Notes: generated by a model from the sequence alone, not told the origin. Positions 1-8,599 are shown, counted from the stretch's first letter. The stretch is 64,000 nt of DNA from Asaia sp037151935 (GCF_051628905.1 NZ_CP157575.1:620001-684000); one strand, 5' to 3'. Numbers and translations: made by a program.

Positions 1-437
1 GTCTGCCCGCCGCGTAGTCTCGGGATCAGCCTGTCAGAGGGGCATTCGTCTATTTCCAGCATCACACCGGGATACTGACTGCAAAAGCTCTCGATGATGC
101 CCGGAAAACAGATCGAGGAAATGGCAGGCGGTACAGTGACGCGCAAAGGCCCTTCGAGACTCTCCCTTTCAGTCGAAAGCGTCTCGCGCAGCACGATCTC
201 TTCCCGGAGCGTGCGCTCAGCATAGCGCCGGAAGATCTCCCCTTTCTCAGTCAGGATCACCGCTTTTTTGCTGCGGATGATCAGTCTTGCCCCGAGCTTG
301 GCCTCGAGTGTCTGGATACTCTGACTAATGGACGGCTGGCTGATATGGAGCGCCTCACTCGCCTTCACGAACCCACCCTGACAAACAACGGCGAGGAAGT
401 GGTTCAGCTCGCGAAAGGTGACCTGCGGAGAGATCAT
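1..437 (-). CDS. LysR-family transcriptional regulator (3' end outside window)
   Basis: About 145 residues are visible before the gene runs off the left edge. Residues 4-63 form a winged helix-turn-helix of LysR type, with the ALHISQPSISQSIQTLE recognition region and a conserved LEAKLGARL turn. From about residue 90 the start of the effector-binding fold follows (GPLRVTVPP). LysR proteins usually act as tetramers at a promoter and respond to a small co-inducer. The ATG at 437-435 is the natural start because the HTH begins at once. The next gene to the right, the YitT-like protein, is read the other way, so the two share an upstream region. The ligand and target are unknown because the C-terminal domain is missing. 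Confidence 0.9.
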   Translation of the reverse strand, partial: MISPQVTFRELNHFLAVVCQGGFVKASEALHISQPSISQSIQTLEAKLGARLIIRSKKAVILTEKGEIFRRYAERTLREEIVLRETLSTERESLEGPLRVTVPPAISSICFPGIIESFCSQYPGVMLEIDECPSDRLIPRLRGGQ

Positions 438-834
438 AATCTTTTACCTATCTTCTCCATTTGAAGATCATATTATCTTATGGATCACGTTTTCGGTAGA
501 GCCTCTGTCAGCGAGCGATGATGTTTCGGCCGCCCGTTCCCTCCTTACGTCTGGCTGTTACGGCGGGATGCCCAGACCGCTCTGGCCAGATTGGAAGGGA
601 AGGCAGTCAAGCCGAGCTATTGGGTCCCGCGATGCTCAGGCTCGCCCACTCTTGTCGTCACTCGGAGCTAAAATTGCAGAAATTCTCTGCAGCCTGACAC
701 GCACACGAAGCCCCCAAGGGTCGAGATCAGATCAGGGCAGCGCCCAACCACCGCAAGGCGCCGCGACTGATCCGTACCAGAGGCCCTGACCGCCGGCATT
801 CTCGCCATCCATTATCAACCGGATCGATTTCGCC
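438..834. other. Divergent intergenic region
   Basis: About 400 bases lie between the LysR gene and the YitT-like gene, with no convincing gene. The left part (438-485) is AT-rich and likely holds the LysR promoter and the inverted repeat at 464-479. A small perfect hairpin (TGCAGA / TCTGCA, loop AATTC) sits at 675-691. Open frames here lack family-like features and look like chance. Confidence 0.5.
464..479. promoter_or_regulatory. Inverted repeat upstream of LysR gene (possible operator)
   Basis: AAGAT and ATCTT are separated by six bases, about 27 bases upstream of the LysR start codon, in an AT-rich stretch. LysR proteins typically bind interrupted dyads near their own promoter. The position fits, but the repeat is short and could be chance. 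Confidence 0.3.
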
Positions 835-1575
835 ATGACCTCTTCCTGCGCAGAACGGCCTTTCTTTGACGCCGGTGACGCCCCAACTCCTGAGTTCGCC
901 GTTACGGAAGACGTGGCGGAAGACGTGACGGAAGACGTGACGGAAGACGTGACGGAAGACGTGACGACGCCTTATGCGCCGGGACTGCGTCACACGATTG
1001 CCGAGGATGTCTACGCCTTTCTGATCGGCTGCTCGCTGATCGTCATGGGGCTGGTCTGTCTGCACAAGGCCGGACTTGTGACGGGAGGCATGGCTGGCAT
1101 AGCCCTGCTTCTCTCCTACCTTGTGCCGATCTCGCCGGGAATGCTGTTCACGCTCATCAACATCCCGTTTCTGGCCTTCGCCCTGCGCGCCATGAGTCCG
1201 GCTTTCGCGGTCAAGACCATGATCGCAAGCTGCGGCGTGACTCTTTTTGCCGGTCTTATGCCCCGCGTCATCACCGTGTCGCAGATCGATCCGCTCTTCG
1301 CCGCCCTCTTTGCAGGGACGATCATCGGGCTTGGTATTCTCTGCCTGGCCCGGCATCAGGCGGGGGTGGGGGGCACCGGTATCGTCACGCTCTGGCTGCA
1401 AAAGACGCGTGGCATCAATGCAGGGCGCGTGCAGATTTCAATCGATATCGTCATCATGGCGATCTCGGCGCTCTTCCTGCCAGCGCACAAGATCCTGCTT
1501 TCCCTGCTCAGCGCCGCTGCCACGAGCGGAATCCTGATCGTCTACCATCGACCGGGGCGCTATATCGGGCACTGA
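835..1575 (+). CDS. YitT-family (DUF161-like) membrane protein with acidic repeat at N-terminus
   Basis: This is a 246-residue integral membrane protein. Residues 1-55 are soluble and contain a run of TEDV repeats (about residues 24-43) encoded by a 12-base DNA repeat. From about residue 60 there are five or six hydrophobic segments, including the glycine-rich GLVTGGMAGIALLLSY and GVGGTGIVTLWLQ stretches typical of the YitT fold. It resembles the half of the family that lacks the cytoplasmic DUF2179 domain. The transport or signalling role of YitT proteins is not settled. The ATG at 835 has only a weak ribosome site, and no later ATG would keep the first membrane helix whole. It is followed by a convergent operon ending at 1608. 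Confidence 0.8.
   Translation: MTSSCAERPFFDAGDAPTPEFAVTEDVAEDVTEDVTEDVTEDVTTPYAPGLRHTIAEDVYAFLIGCSLIVMGLVCLHKAGLVTGGMAGIALLLSYLVPISPGMLFTLINIPFLAFALRAMSPAFAVKTMIASCGVTLFAGLMPRVITVSQIDPLFAALFAGTIIGLGILCLARHQAGVGGTGIVTLWLQKTRGINAGRVQISIDIVIMAISALFLPAHKILLSLLSAAATSGILIVYHRPGRYIGH
904..963 (+). repeat. Five-copy 12-base in-frame tandem repeat
   Basis: The unit ACGGAAGACGTG occurs five times head to tail, with one variant copy (second unit, G for the first A). It encodes Thr-Glu-Asp-Val (Ala-Glu-Asp-Val in the variant) within the soluble N-terminus of the YitT-like protein. Because the unit is a multiple of three, copy-number change would lengthen or shorten the protein without a frameshift. Confidence 0.95.
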
Positions 1576-1607
1576 GGGCGCAATGAGTGGCGACCGCCCG
1601 GTCTCGC

Positions 1608-2201
1608 TCAGAAAAGGGTGTCGAGAAAGACCTGCGAGTTCATGGGGTGTGAAAACATCGGATAAGTAAAGTCGATTGCCGCTTCATGCTGGGCCTGAGA
1701 GAGCGTGGCGGTGCAGTCAGTCAGCGTCACGACGTCATAGCCGCGCTCATAGGCGCTGCGCATCGTCGATTCGACGCAGCAATCGGTCAGAAGCCCGCCC
1801 AGAGCGATGCGCGTAATCCCGTTCTGACGCAGAACGAAATCGAGATTGGTGCTGGCAAAACCACAAAGACCGCGCTTGCCCGCAATCACGATATCGCCTT
1901 CTTGCGGCTTGAGACTCTCCACGATCTGCGCGCCCCAGCTGCCGATACGAAACGCATTCGTCGCCTTCACGCCAGCCAGAATCCCGTAAGGTACGGTAGA
2001 AAGCTCAGGATAACCGGGCGCAAATTCGATTGGCACCCAGACGACCTTCACGCCTTTATCGCGGGCCTCTCTGACCAGCGCTTCGGTATGAGCAAGCATA
2101 TTTGTACGGACAAGCTCAGCCCGGACGCCCTCATGCAGGGCGCCCCCTTCGGAAAGAAAATCGTTCTGGTATTCGATCAGAACAAGCGCCGTCTGGCTCA
2201 T
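1608..2201 (-). CDS. Cysteine hydrolase, isochorismatase-like family
   Basis: A 197-residue protein with the isochorismatase-like fold. The catalytic Lys is K109 in AGKRGLCGF. The nucleophile is C142 in GLLTDCCVEST, which matches the GxxTDxCVxxT signature. The usual catalytic Asp of the first strand (DxQNDF) is Glu here (E10 in IEYQNDFL). The family hydrolyses amides or vinyl ethers such as nicotinamide, isochorismate and N-carbamoyl compounds; the substrate cannot be told from the sequence. Its ATG overlaps the stop of der by four bases, so it is the last gene of the yfgM-bamB-der operon and is probably translated in a coupled way. Confidence 0.85.
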   Translation of the reverse strand: MSQTALVLIEYQNDFLSEGGALHEGVRAELVRTNMLAHTEALVREARDKGVKVVWVPIEFAPGYPELSTVPYGILAGVKATNAFRIGSWGAQIVESLKPQEGDIVIAGKRGLCGFASTNLDFVLRQNGITRIALGGLLTDCCVESTMRSAYERGYDVVTLTDCTATLSQAQHEAAIDFTYPMFSHPMNSQVFLDTLF

Positions 2202-3604
2202 GACTTGTTCTCTGCGTAGGGGTTCTTCGTTCCGCGCAACTGCAGACGAATAGGCGTACCCGGCAGATGGAACGTCTCGCGCAGCCCATTCACCAGATAG
2301 CGCTTATACGCATCGGGCAGCATCTCTGCACGGGTGCCGAACAGAATGAAGGTCGGCGGGCGCGACTTGGCCTGCGTCATATAGCGCAGCTTGAGTCTGC
2401 GCCCATCCACCAGAGGCGGCTGGTGACGCTCGAGCGCGCCTTCGAACCAGCGATTGAGCTCGCCTGTCGTCACACGGCTGTTCCATACCTCATGCGCGCG
2501 GCGCACGGCAGGAAGGAGCTTGTTGACCCCTGCCCCGGTCAGCGCAGAAAATGTCACGACCGGAATACCGCGCATCTGGGCGAGCGAGGTTTCGATACGG
2601 TCAGCAATGGCCTGACGGGTAACGGCACGATCTTCGACCGCATCCCATTTATTCAGCGCCAGAACACAGGCACGGCCCTCGCGCTCGATCAGACGCGCAA
2701 TCTGCAGATCCTGCTCATGCACGCCGAGCGTCGCATCGAGCGTCAGGACAACGACCTCGGCCATTTTCAGCGCCTCGATAGACGCCGAAACGGACATACG
2801 CTCCAGATCCTGTTCGATGCGCGCCTTGCGTCGCAGACCTGCCGTATCGACGAGCTGGATCGGCCCGATTTCGTCATGAAGCGAAACGGAAATAGAATCG
2901 CGGGTCAGGCCGGGCTCGGGCCCGGTAATCATACGCTCTTCCCCGAGCAGGCAGTTCAGCAGTGTCGATTTGCCCGCATTGGGGCGCCCGACAATGGCCA
3001 GACGCAACGGCCCCGCAGGGCGCTCTTCCAGCTCTTCGGTTTCGTCATCCACCGGCTTCGACCGCGAGCGCGTCTTGACGCGTACGCGCTCACCTTCGGG
3101 CAGACGGTCGGCAATCTCGCCCATGAGATGGGCAATACCTTCGCCATGCTCGGCCGAAAGCGCAAGCGGCGTGCCCAGACCGAGCGAATAGGCCTCGATG
3201 ACCTCATTGGTCGCCGCAGACCCTTCTGCCTTGTTCGCCACGAGTAGCACCGGCTTGTTCTGCTTGCGCAGCCAGGCGGCAAAATGCTTGTCGGCAGGTG
3301 TCACACCTGCACGCGCATCGATGCAGAACAGCACGAGATCGGCCTGAGCCACAGCGGATTCAGACGAGGCACGCATGCGGCCATAGAGCGTGTCGGGCGC
3401 AGCCTCTTCGAGACCGGCGGTATCGATCAGACGGACCTTGCGCCCGCGAAGAAGTGCCTCTCCTTCCTTGCGATCGCGCGTTACGCCCGGCATGTCAGAC
3501 ACGATGGCCTGACGACGCCCTACCAGCCGGTTAAAGAGAGTCGATTTACCGACATTGGGACGCCCGGCAATAACGACGAGCGGAAGAGAAAGAGAGTCAG
3601 TCAC
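2198..3604 (-). CDS. der: Ribosome-associated double GTPase Der (EngA)
   Basis: 468 residues with two tandem GTPase domains, the hallmark of Der. The first P-loop is GRPNVGKST at about residues 14-22 with DTAG near 61; the second is GRPNAGKST near 206 with DTAGLRRKAR and NKWD further on. An acidic linker joins the domains, and a KH-like domain of about 115 residues closes the protein (GTRAEMLPDAYKRYLVNGLR). Der acts in late assembly of the 50S ribosomal subunit. Length matches the family. It lies directly downstream of the BamB-like gene (3-base gap), the same order as in Escherichia coli (yfgM-bamB-der). Confidence 0.98.
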   Translation of the reverse strand: MTDSLSLPLVVIAGRPNVGKSTLFNRLVGRRQAIVSDMPGVTRDRKEGEALLRGRKVRLIDTAGLEEAAPDTLYGRMRASSESAVAQADLVLFCIDARAGVTPADKHFAAWLRKQNKPVLLVANKAEGSAATNEVIEAYSLGLGTPLALSAEHGEGIAHLMGEIADRLPEGERVRVKTRSRSKPVDDETEELEERPAGPLRLAIVGRPNAGKSTLLNCLLGEERMITGPEPGLTRDSISVSLHDEIGPIQLVDTAGLRRKARIEQDLERMSVSASIEALKMAEVVVLTLDATLGVHEQDLQIARLIEREGRACVLALNKWDAVEDRAVTRQAIADRIETSLAQMRGIPVVTFSALTGAGVNKLLPAVRRAHEVWNSRVTTGELNRWFEGALERHQPPLVDGRRLKLRYMTQAKSRPPTFILFGTRAEMLPDAYKRYLVNGLRETFHLPGTPIRLQLRGTKNPYAENKS

Positions 3605-3607
3605 GGA

Positions 3608-4999
3608 TTAACCATATGCGTTCAGATTGCCATCCGTAGACAGCACAAGCACCTTGCCGTCACAGATGATGGGTTCGACCAGAGTAGGGGTCTTGGTCTT
3701 GAGAGGGGCATCAGCCTTGCCGGTCACGGCGTCAATGACCTGAAGCCCGGTTTCCTCAAGCGACGAGACACATACAAGCTTGCCATCGCCCATGACGGGG
3801 CCAAGCCAGGTCACAGCGTATTTCTGCTTGGTCTCGTTCTTGAAGCGACGCAGATCATGAATCCAGCGCACGTGACCCGAGAGTCGGTCGAGACAGGCGA
3901 GCTGCTGGTCGGACGAGATGACATAGACCCAGTCACCAACGATCAGTGGCGTGTTCTGCCCGCTGGCCTCGCGCTCCCAGAGACGGCGCCCCGAGCGCAT
4001 GTCGATGGCCACCAGCACCTTCGACAGCGAAACCGCGTAGGCCGTGCCATCCTTTACGACTGGCGCCCCACGGACACAGGCCAGATCGAGCATGGCGCCG
4101 CGTCCGTTCGAGCCGCCGAGCGAATCGCTCCAGACGAGTTCGCCCGATTCGGCACGCAGAGCCACGAGATCGCCACTGCCGAACCCGGCAACAACGATGC
4201 CGTTGGCGACGGCCGGAGCAGCCTGCCCGAAAATGACGGTGTCGGCTTCGGTAGCCTGATAAGTCCAGATCTGTTCGCCGGTCTCGGCGTTGAGCGCAAA
4301 AAGACGCTCATCGATCGTGCCGAAGAACACGCGTCCATCGACAATGGTCGGCGCAGAGCGGCCCGGCACCACCGTCTCGGCGCGCCATTTCACCTTGCCG
4401 GTCTCTGCAACAACCGCGATGACCTGACCGACACCATCGACAATGTAGAGTGTGTCACCAGACACGCCCAAGCCGCCACCGATATCGCTGGAACGAGACT
4501 TCTTTCCCTTAGGAATGAACGTCCAGAGCGGGCTCATGGCAGGCCAGGTCCAGGCGCGCACCGTGCCGACACCATCACGCGTATAGATACGTCCTGCATC
4601 GATGACCGGGGGCGACTGTATGGCGCCACGTCCGTTCGGACCGAGCGCGGCAAAATGCAGGAAGGCCGGTTCGGATACACCGTGACCGATCGACCGCGAC
4701 CAAGCGAGGTTCGGTCCGGCCCAATTGGTATTTACCGACAGATGATCGGGCACGCGCCCCACGACAGGATAGGCAGAGACAGCCTGGGCCGGCGGCAGCA
4801 CGATGGGCGTGTGATCCTCTTCGTCGATTACCAGACCTGCGCCGGTGGAAAGCACGTCATAACGCTTGCCTGCGAGAATAGGCTTGGGATCGTCCTTAAA
4901 AATACCGCAGCCCGAGAGCAGGGCCGTGCCTGCCAGAGCCGAGCCGAGAAAAAAGCGACGACCGGGCTGACGCAACATGTTCTTGTTCTCGATAGGCAT
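3608..4999 (-). CDS. bamB: BamB-like outer-membrane assembly lipoprotein (PQQ-like beta-propeller)
   Basis: 463 residues. The N-terminus has basic residues, a hydrophobic core and a lipobox (LLSG-C31), so a lipid-anchored mature protein starting at Cys31 is expected. The rest is a chain of beta-propeller blades with repeated motifs such as GRVFFGTIDERLFALNAETGEQIW and LVALRAESGELVW. BamB is a scaffold of the BAM complex that inserts outer-membrane proteins. The protein is longer than the E. coli form (about 390), mainly before the first blade. A later start at Met8 would also keep the signal peptide. The ATG overlaps the stop of the YfgM-like gene by one base. The operon context with der supports the name. 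Confidence 0.88.
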   Translation of the reverse strand: MPIENKNMLRQPGRRFFLGSALAGTALLSGCGIFKDDPKPILAGKRYDVLSTGAGLVIDEEDHTPIVLPPAQAVSAYPVVGRVPDHLSVNTNWAGPNLAWSRSIGHGVSEPAFLHFAALGPNGRGAIQSPPVIDAGRIYTRDGVGTVRAWTWPAMSPLWTFIPKGKKSRSSDIGGGLGVSGDTLYIVDGVGQVIAVVAETGKVKWRAETVVPGRSAPTIVDGRVFFGTIDERLFALNAETGEQIWTYQATEADTVIFGQAAPAVANGIVVAGFGSGDLVALRAESGELVWSDSLGGSNGRGAMLDLACVRGAPVVKDGTAYAVSLSKVLVAIDMRSGRRLWEREASGQNTPLIVGDWVYVISSDQQLACLDRLSGHVRWIHDLRRFKNETKQKYAVTWLGPVMGDGKLVCVSSLEETGLQVIDAVTGKADAPLKTKTPTLVEPIICDGKVLVLSTDGNLNAYG

Positions 5000-5691
5000 C
5001 AGCCGGCTCCGCCGAAGGTTTGCAGAAGAATGGAAGCGCGCTGTCTGACACCGTCAGGCGCATCGGGAGACTGGGCCAGGCCCAGCAGGAGACTGTGAGC
5101 TTCGTCGCGCTGCTTGGGTGTCGCATCGGCGCGCAAATCGAGCGCGACCAGACTCTCCTGCGCAAAGGCGCGCCATGGCCCGGTATTGGCAGCGAGAAGC
5201 TCAAGCTGCTTGCGCGTCTCGGTCACATCGGCATCGTTGATATGGCTGTTGAGCAGCAGCAGACGTGCCAGCGCCTTGAGAGACGGATCGGCATCCTGCG
5301 TGTCGATCAAGCCTTGCCATGTCCTTCTGGCTCCGGCCACGTCACCCTTCTGCGCCAGAAGCTGGGCGAGACGAACCGCCGAAAAGCCACGTGTCGCACC
5401 GGGTGCGCTCGAAGCGAGATCGGCGAGAACAGCCTGATTCTCTTTTTCGGATTGCGCGCGCAGCGCCGCGTCGGGCTGAGGGGCCTGAAGCGCCTCGATC
5501 GCCGTGAAATAGCGCCCGGAGGCCTCTGCCTGAGCCAGATGATGACGATGGACCTGCCACTGCCATCCACCGACGCCAATCAATGCGATCAGTGCCGCGC
5601 CGATCGCTACACCTCCGAAACGCCGGGCGGTTGCACGCAGCTCAGCTGCACGCATTTCCGCCTGGGCCTGACTGAAAAACTCGTCTGCCAC
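4999..5691 (-). CDS. YfgM-like tetratricopeptide membrane protein
   Basis: 230 residues. A cytoplasmic N-terminus (MADEFFSQAQAEMRAAELR) is followed by one transmembrane segment (about residues 25-45, ending in WQWQVHRHH). The remainder is alpha-helical with TPR-like repeats, including SAPGATRGFSAVRLAQLLAQ and ALARLLLLNSHI. This is the layout of YfgM, an ancillary partner of the SecYEG translocon that helps deliver envelope proteins to chaperones. It is the first gene of the minus-strand operon that continues with bamB, der and a cysteine hydrolase. The 148-base gap to the divergent beta-lactamase gene should hold the operon promoter. Confidence 0.8.
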   Translation of the reverse strand: MADEFFSQAQAEMRAAELRATARRFGGVAIGAALIALIGVGGWQWQVHRHHLAQAEASGRYFTAIEALQAPQPDAALRAQSEKENQAVLADLASSAPGATRGFSAVRLAQLLAQKGDVAGARRTWQGLIDTQDADPSLKALARLLLLNSHINDADVTETRKQLELLAANTGPWRAFAQESLVALDLRADATPKQRDEAHSLLLGLAQSPDAPDGVRQRASILLQTFGGAG

Positions 5692-5839
5692 CGTGATCCT
5701 CTTGCGACACTATCGCGAGGAGCATACAGACGCCGCGACAATGCGGCAAATCGCTTTGTCATTCTGTTGTCGCATCGGTCAAACTTCGGCCATAAGCTGC
5801 CGTTAAGAGAGACCTTTTGTCACAGGAGAGCCCCCCTCA

Positions 5840-6769
5840 ATGCGTCCAGCGCCCGATATGAAGATGGCGAGGCGAAGCTTTCTCGCCAGCCTTCCCCTGA
5901 TCGGGATCACCACCCGCAGCGCCTTCGCAGCCGAGACAGCTTCAGGCAGCATCCAGTCAGAGCAGCATGATGCGCTTGCGGAAATCGCCCGTCGGTTCGA
6001 GAAGGATTCAGGCGGTCGTATAGGCGCTCATCTCTTTTGCCCCGAGACAGGCACGGCCCTCTCCTGGCGTGGCGAAGAGCGGTTCCTTATGTGCAGCAGC
6101 TTCAAGGCCTCGCTGGTGGCCTGCGTGCTCGGGCGTTGCGACAGGGACGAAGACGACCTGACCCATCGGCTCGCTTTCATCGATTCCGATTTCAAGGCGG
6201 GCTGGGCGCCGGTCGCGAGGCAGAACCGCGACGCGGGTAGCCTGAGCCTCGCCGCTCTCTGTGCCGGCGCTGTCACCATGAGCGATAATGTCTGTGCCAA
6301 TATGCTACTGCGCCATATCGGCGGCCCAGCCGCGCTGACGCGTTTCTGGCGCGATAGCGGCGATGACGTCACGCGTCTCGACGCGTTCGAACCCGAGCTC
6401 AATCGCCCGTCAGCCAACCCGCAGGCGAATACCACAAGCCCCGTTGCCATGGCGCGCACGTTGCACAGGCTGATCCACGGCACGCTTTTGCATCCTCACT
6501 CCGCAGCGCTTCTGCGCGGATGGATGATCAGTTGCGCCACCGGAACCCATCGCCTGCGCGCAGGATTGCCGGCTCACTGGATCGCTGGAGACAAGACAGG
6601 CAATAACGGCAAGGATATTTCTGCCGATATCGCCTTTGCCGCTCCGGAAGGTCAGCCGGGTAAATCCGTCATCATGACGGCCTATACTTCGGGCGGCACG
6701 CCAGACGAAACGCGGTTTCGCAGGGTCTTTCACGATATCGGCGCCCTTGCACCGCAGCTTGTCGGCTGA
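5840..6769 (+). CDS. bla: Class A beta-lactamase with Tat-like signal peptide
   Basis: 309 residues carrying every class A signature: S86-S-F-K89 (SxxK), S148-D-N150 (SDN), E184-xx-L-N188 (the Glu166 region) and K252-T-G254 (KTG). These serine enzymes hydrolyse the beta-lactam ring through an acyl-enzyme in the periplasm. The N-terminus (MKMARRSFLASLPLIG, then SAFA-AE) looks like a twin-arginine signal with cleavage near residue 30. Cys85 just before the active Ser is shared with carbapenem-hydrolysing class A enzymes, but the partner Cys after KTG is absent (KTGNNG), so their disulphide cannot form. A purine-rich site (AGGAGAG) precedes the ATG at 5840. The gene stands alone, with no adjacent AmpR-type regulator. 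Confidence 0.93.
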   Translation: MRPAPDMKMARRSFLASLPLIGITTRSAFAAETASGSIQSEQHDALAEIARRFEKDSGGRIGAHLFCPETGTALSWRGEERFLMCSSFKASLVACVLGRCDRDEDDLTHRLAFIDSDFKAGWAPVARQNRDAGSLSLAALCAGAVTMSDNVCANMLLRHIGGPAALTRFWRDSGDDVTRLDAFEPELNRPSANPQANTTSPVAMARTLHRLIHGTLLHPHSAALLRGWMISCATGTHRLRAGLPAHWIAGDKTGNNGKDISADIAFAAPEGQPGKSVIMTAYTSGGTPDETRFRRVFHDIGALAPQLVG

Positions 6770-6772
6770 ATG

Positions 6773-6800
6773 CAAAAAGGGTGGGGTCTCCCCCACCCTT
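6773..6800 (-). terminator. Rho-independent terminator
   Basis: A perfect ten-base stem (AAGGGTGGGG / CCCCACCCTT) with a TCTC loop. On the minus strand it runs into a T tract, so it should end transcription of the small secreted-protein gene at 6853-7224. On the plus strand it may slow readthrough from the beta-lactamase gene but lacks a U tract. Confidence 0.85.
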
Positions 6801-6852
6801 CGAAGCCAACCCCGATGCTGCGACCTCACGCCGCAGGCATCGTGAGCGAGGC

Positions 6853-7224
6853 TCAGTGCTTGGCGAGCTTCTTGCCCGCGGCTGTAAGATCGGCAGAGAT
6901 ATGGCTGAAATTAGCAGCGATACGCTGCTGAACGCCTGTGCTGACGGCATGGATCTTGGCGATGCGGTCGCGGGCGTCTTCGCTGATCGCCTGCTCTTCC
7001 TTCTGCGCAGCTGATGCAACGCAGCTATTATAGCTGCGCGCCTCTTTCTCATACGCCTGGAACTTGTCGACGCTCGCATTGTAATGCGCCGTATCTGTCG
7101 CGCTAACGGTTGGCGCTGAGGGTTCCTGCCCGCATTTGGCCCGCGGGTCAGCGAACGCCAACGAGGCGCTTACGCTGGCACAGGCAAACGAAGCGGTAAG
7201 AAGCGAGAAGAAGTGACGTTTCAT
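6853..7224 (-). CDS. Small secreted alpha-helical protein, function unknown
   Basis: 123 residues beginning with a clear Sec signal peptide (MKRHFFSLLTASFACASVSASLAFA, cleavage near residue 25). The mature part is short, charged and probably helical, with two cysteines (in RAKCGQ and NSCVAS) that could pair in the periplasm. No known domain was recognised. It has its own terminator at 6773-6800 and lies downstream of pyrC with 55 bases between, so it may be separate or the tail of that unit. Confidence 0.7.
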   Translation of the reverse strand: MKRHFFSLLTASFACASVSASLAFADPRAKCGQEPSAPTVSATDTAHYNASVDKFQAYEKEARSYNSCVASAAQKEEQAISEDARDRIAKIHAVSTGVQQRIAANFSHISADLTAAGKKLAKH

Positions 7225-7279
7225 GATCGAGGAGGCTGCCGGTTACGGTTGAGAAACAGGGGACGAATTTGCGCAATAA

Positions 7280-8599
7280 TTACGGCGCAAATCGGGCCAG
7301 ACGTCCGATCGGCTTCGCGACGATTTCATCGTCGCGCATCACGATCGTGCCGCGTACGATCGTGCCGACCGGCCATCCCGTCACGCGCTTGCCATCGAAA
7401 GGCGTCCAGCCGACCGGGCTCGCAATCCAGTCATTGCGGATTTCGCGTTCGGCCCTCAGATCGATCAAGGTGAAATCGGCATCGAAACCGACCGCCAGAC
7501 GCCCTTTGGTCTGCAAACCGTAGATTCGCGCAGGCCCTGCCGCCATCAGATCGACCAGACGGGACAAGCTGAGCCGCCCGGCATTCACATGGTCGAGCAT
7601 AACCGGCAGAATCGTTTGAACGCCTGTCAGCCCTGCCGGGCATTGCGGCCACGGCTTCTCCTTCGCTTCGCGAGGATGAGGCGCATGGTCGGAAGACACC
7701 ACATCGACACGCCCGTCACGCACGGCAGCCCAGCAGGCATCGTAATGACGCCGGTCGCGGATGGGTGGGTTCATGACGGCATAGGCACCGAGCGTTTCGT
7801 AACATTCCGGCCCAACCTGCGTGAGGTGATTGACCAGAACCTCGACGCTGACATGCGACCGATGCGCCGCCAGCCAGTCAAGCTCTTCTGCTGTCGAGGT
7901 ATGCAGGATATGCACGGGGCGGCCCGTCTTGCGGGCAAGTGCCGTGATACGTCGGGTGCCGAGAAAGGCGCATTCCTCATCGCGCCAGATCATGTGGTTC
8001 ACATGCGCCATGCCGGTTTCGAAAAGAGGCTTGCGCGCCTGAAGGCGATATTCGTCCTCCGAATGGAAGGCCACACGGCGATGCCCGCTGCGCAGAACCG
8101 CCTCGATGCCTTCGTCATCCTCGATCATCAGATCGCCGGTCGATGACCCGGCAAAAACCTTGATGGCGCAAATGCCTTCTTCCTGCTCCAGCGAAGCCAG
8201 TTGCGGCGTATTGGCGCGCGTGGCCCCGACATAGAGCCCCATATCGATCAGCGCGTTTTCGGCCACGGTGCGGCGCTTGTCGGCAATCGTCTCGGCAGAG
8301 GTGATCGAGGGCGAGGTATTCGGCATATCGAACACCATGGTGATGCCGCCCAAGGCAGCGGCGCGCGTACCTGTGGCAATGGACTCGATGGCCGCATTCC
8401 CCGGATCGCGCAGATGGACATGGCTGTCGATCATGCCAGGCAGGACATGCAGCCCCGTCGCATCGATTTCCTGCGCAGCGCTATCCTGCATGGTGACGGC
8501 GAGGCTCGCGATACGCCCCTCTTTCACGCCGAGATCGGCCTGCGCCTCCCCCCACGGGAAAACGCAGGTACCGTGCCTGATGATCAGATCGTAATGCAT
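7280..8599 (-). CDS. pyrC: Dihydroorotase (amidohydrolase superfamily)
   Basis: 439 residues. The metal-binding HxH motif is H60-V-H62 within MIDSHVHLRDPG, the dihydroorotase signature. The bridging carboxylated Lys is probably in CAIKVFAGSSTGDL, later metal His residues lie in VAFHSED and VHILHTS, and the catalytic Asp is in VVSSDHAPH. The enzyme closes carbamoyl aspartate to dihydroorotate in pyrimidine synthesis. The same fold includes allantoinase, but the RDPG and KVFAGSSTG motifs favour dihydroorotase. It is the last gene of the run aroE-coaE-dnaQ-GT9-GT4-asnB-pyrC, 30 bases downstream of asnB. Confidence 0.9.
   Translation of the reverse strand: MHYDLIIRHGTCVFPWGEAQADLGVKEGRIASLAVTMQDSAAQEIDATGLHVLPGMIDSHVHLRDPGNAAIESIATGTRAAALGGITMVFDMPNTSPSITSAETIADKRRTVAENALIDMGLYVGATRANTPQLASLEQEEGICAIKVFAGSSTGDLMIEDDEGIEAVLRSGHRRVAFHSEDEYRLQARKPLFETGMAHVNHMIWRDEECAFLGTRRITALARKTGRPVHILHTSTAEELDWLAAHRSHVSVEVLVNHLTQVGPECYETLGAYAVMNPPIRDRRHYDACWAAVRDGRVDVVSSDHAPHPREAKEKPWPQCPAGLTGVQTILPVMLDHVNAGRLSLSRLVDLMAAGPARIYGLQTKGRLAVGFDADFTLIDLRAEREIRNDWIASPVGWTPFDGKRVTGWPVGTIVRGTIVMRDDEIVAKPIGRLARFAP

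Noticed and set aside
418..789. 123-residue frame in the LysR-YitT gap
   Set aside because: No ribosome site, no family-like segment, and it runs through the likely divergent promoter.
727..1401. 224-residue frame opposite the YitT-like gene
   Set aside because: It is the antisense of a gene with clear membrane helices; its HVFR repeats only mirror the 12-base DNA repeat.
3284..5098. 604-residue plus-strand frame
   Set aside because: It is antisense to der, bamB and the YfgM-like gene, and shows no domain.
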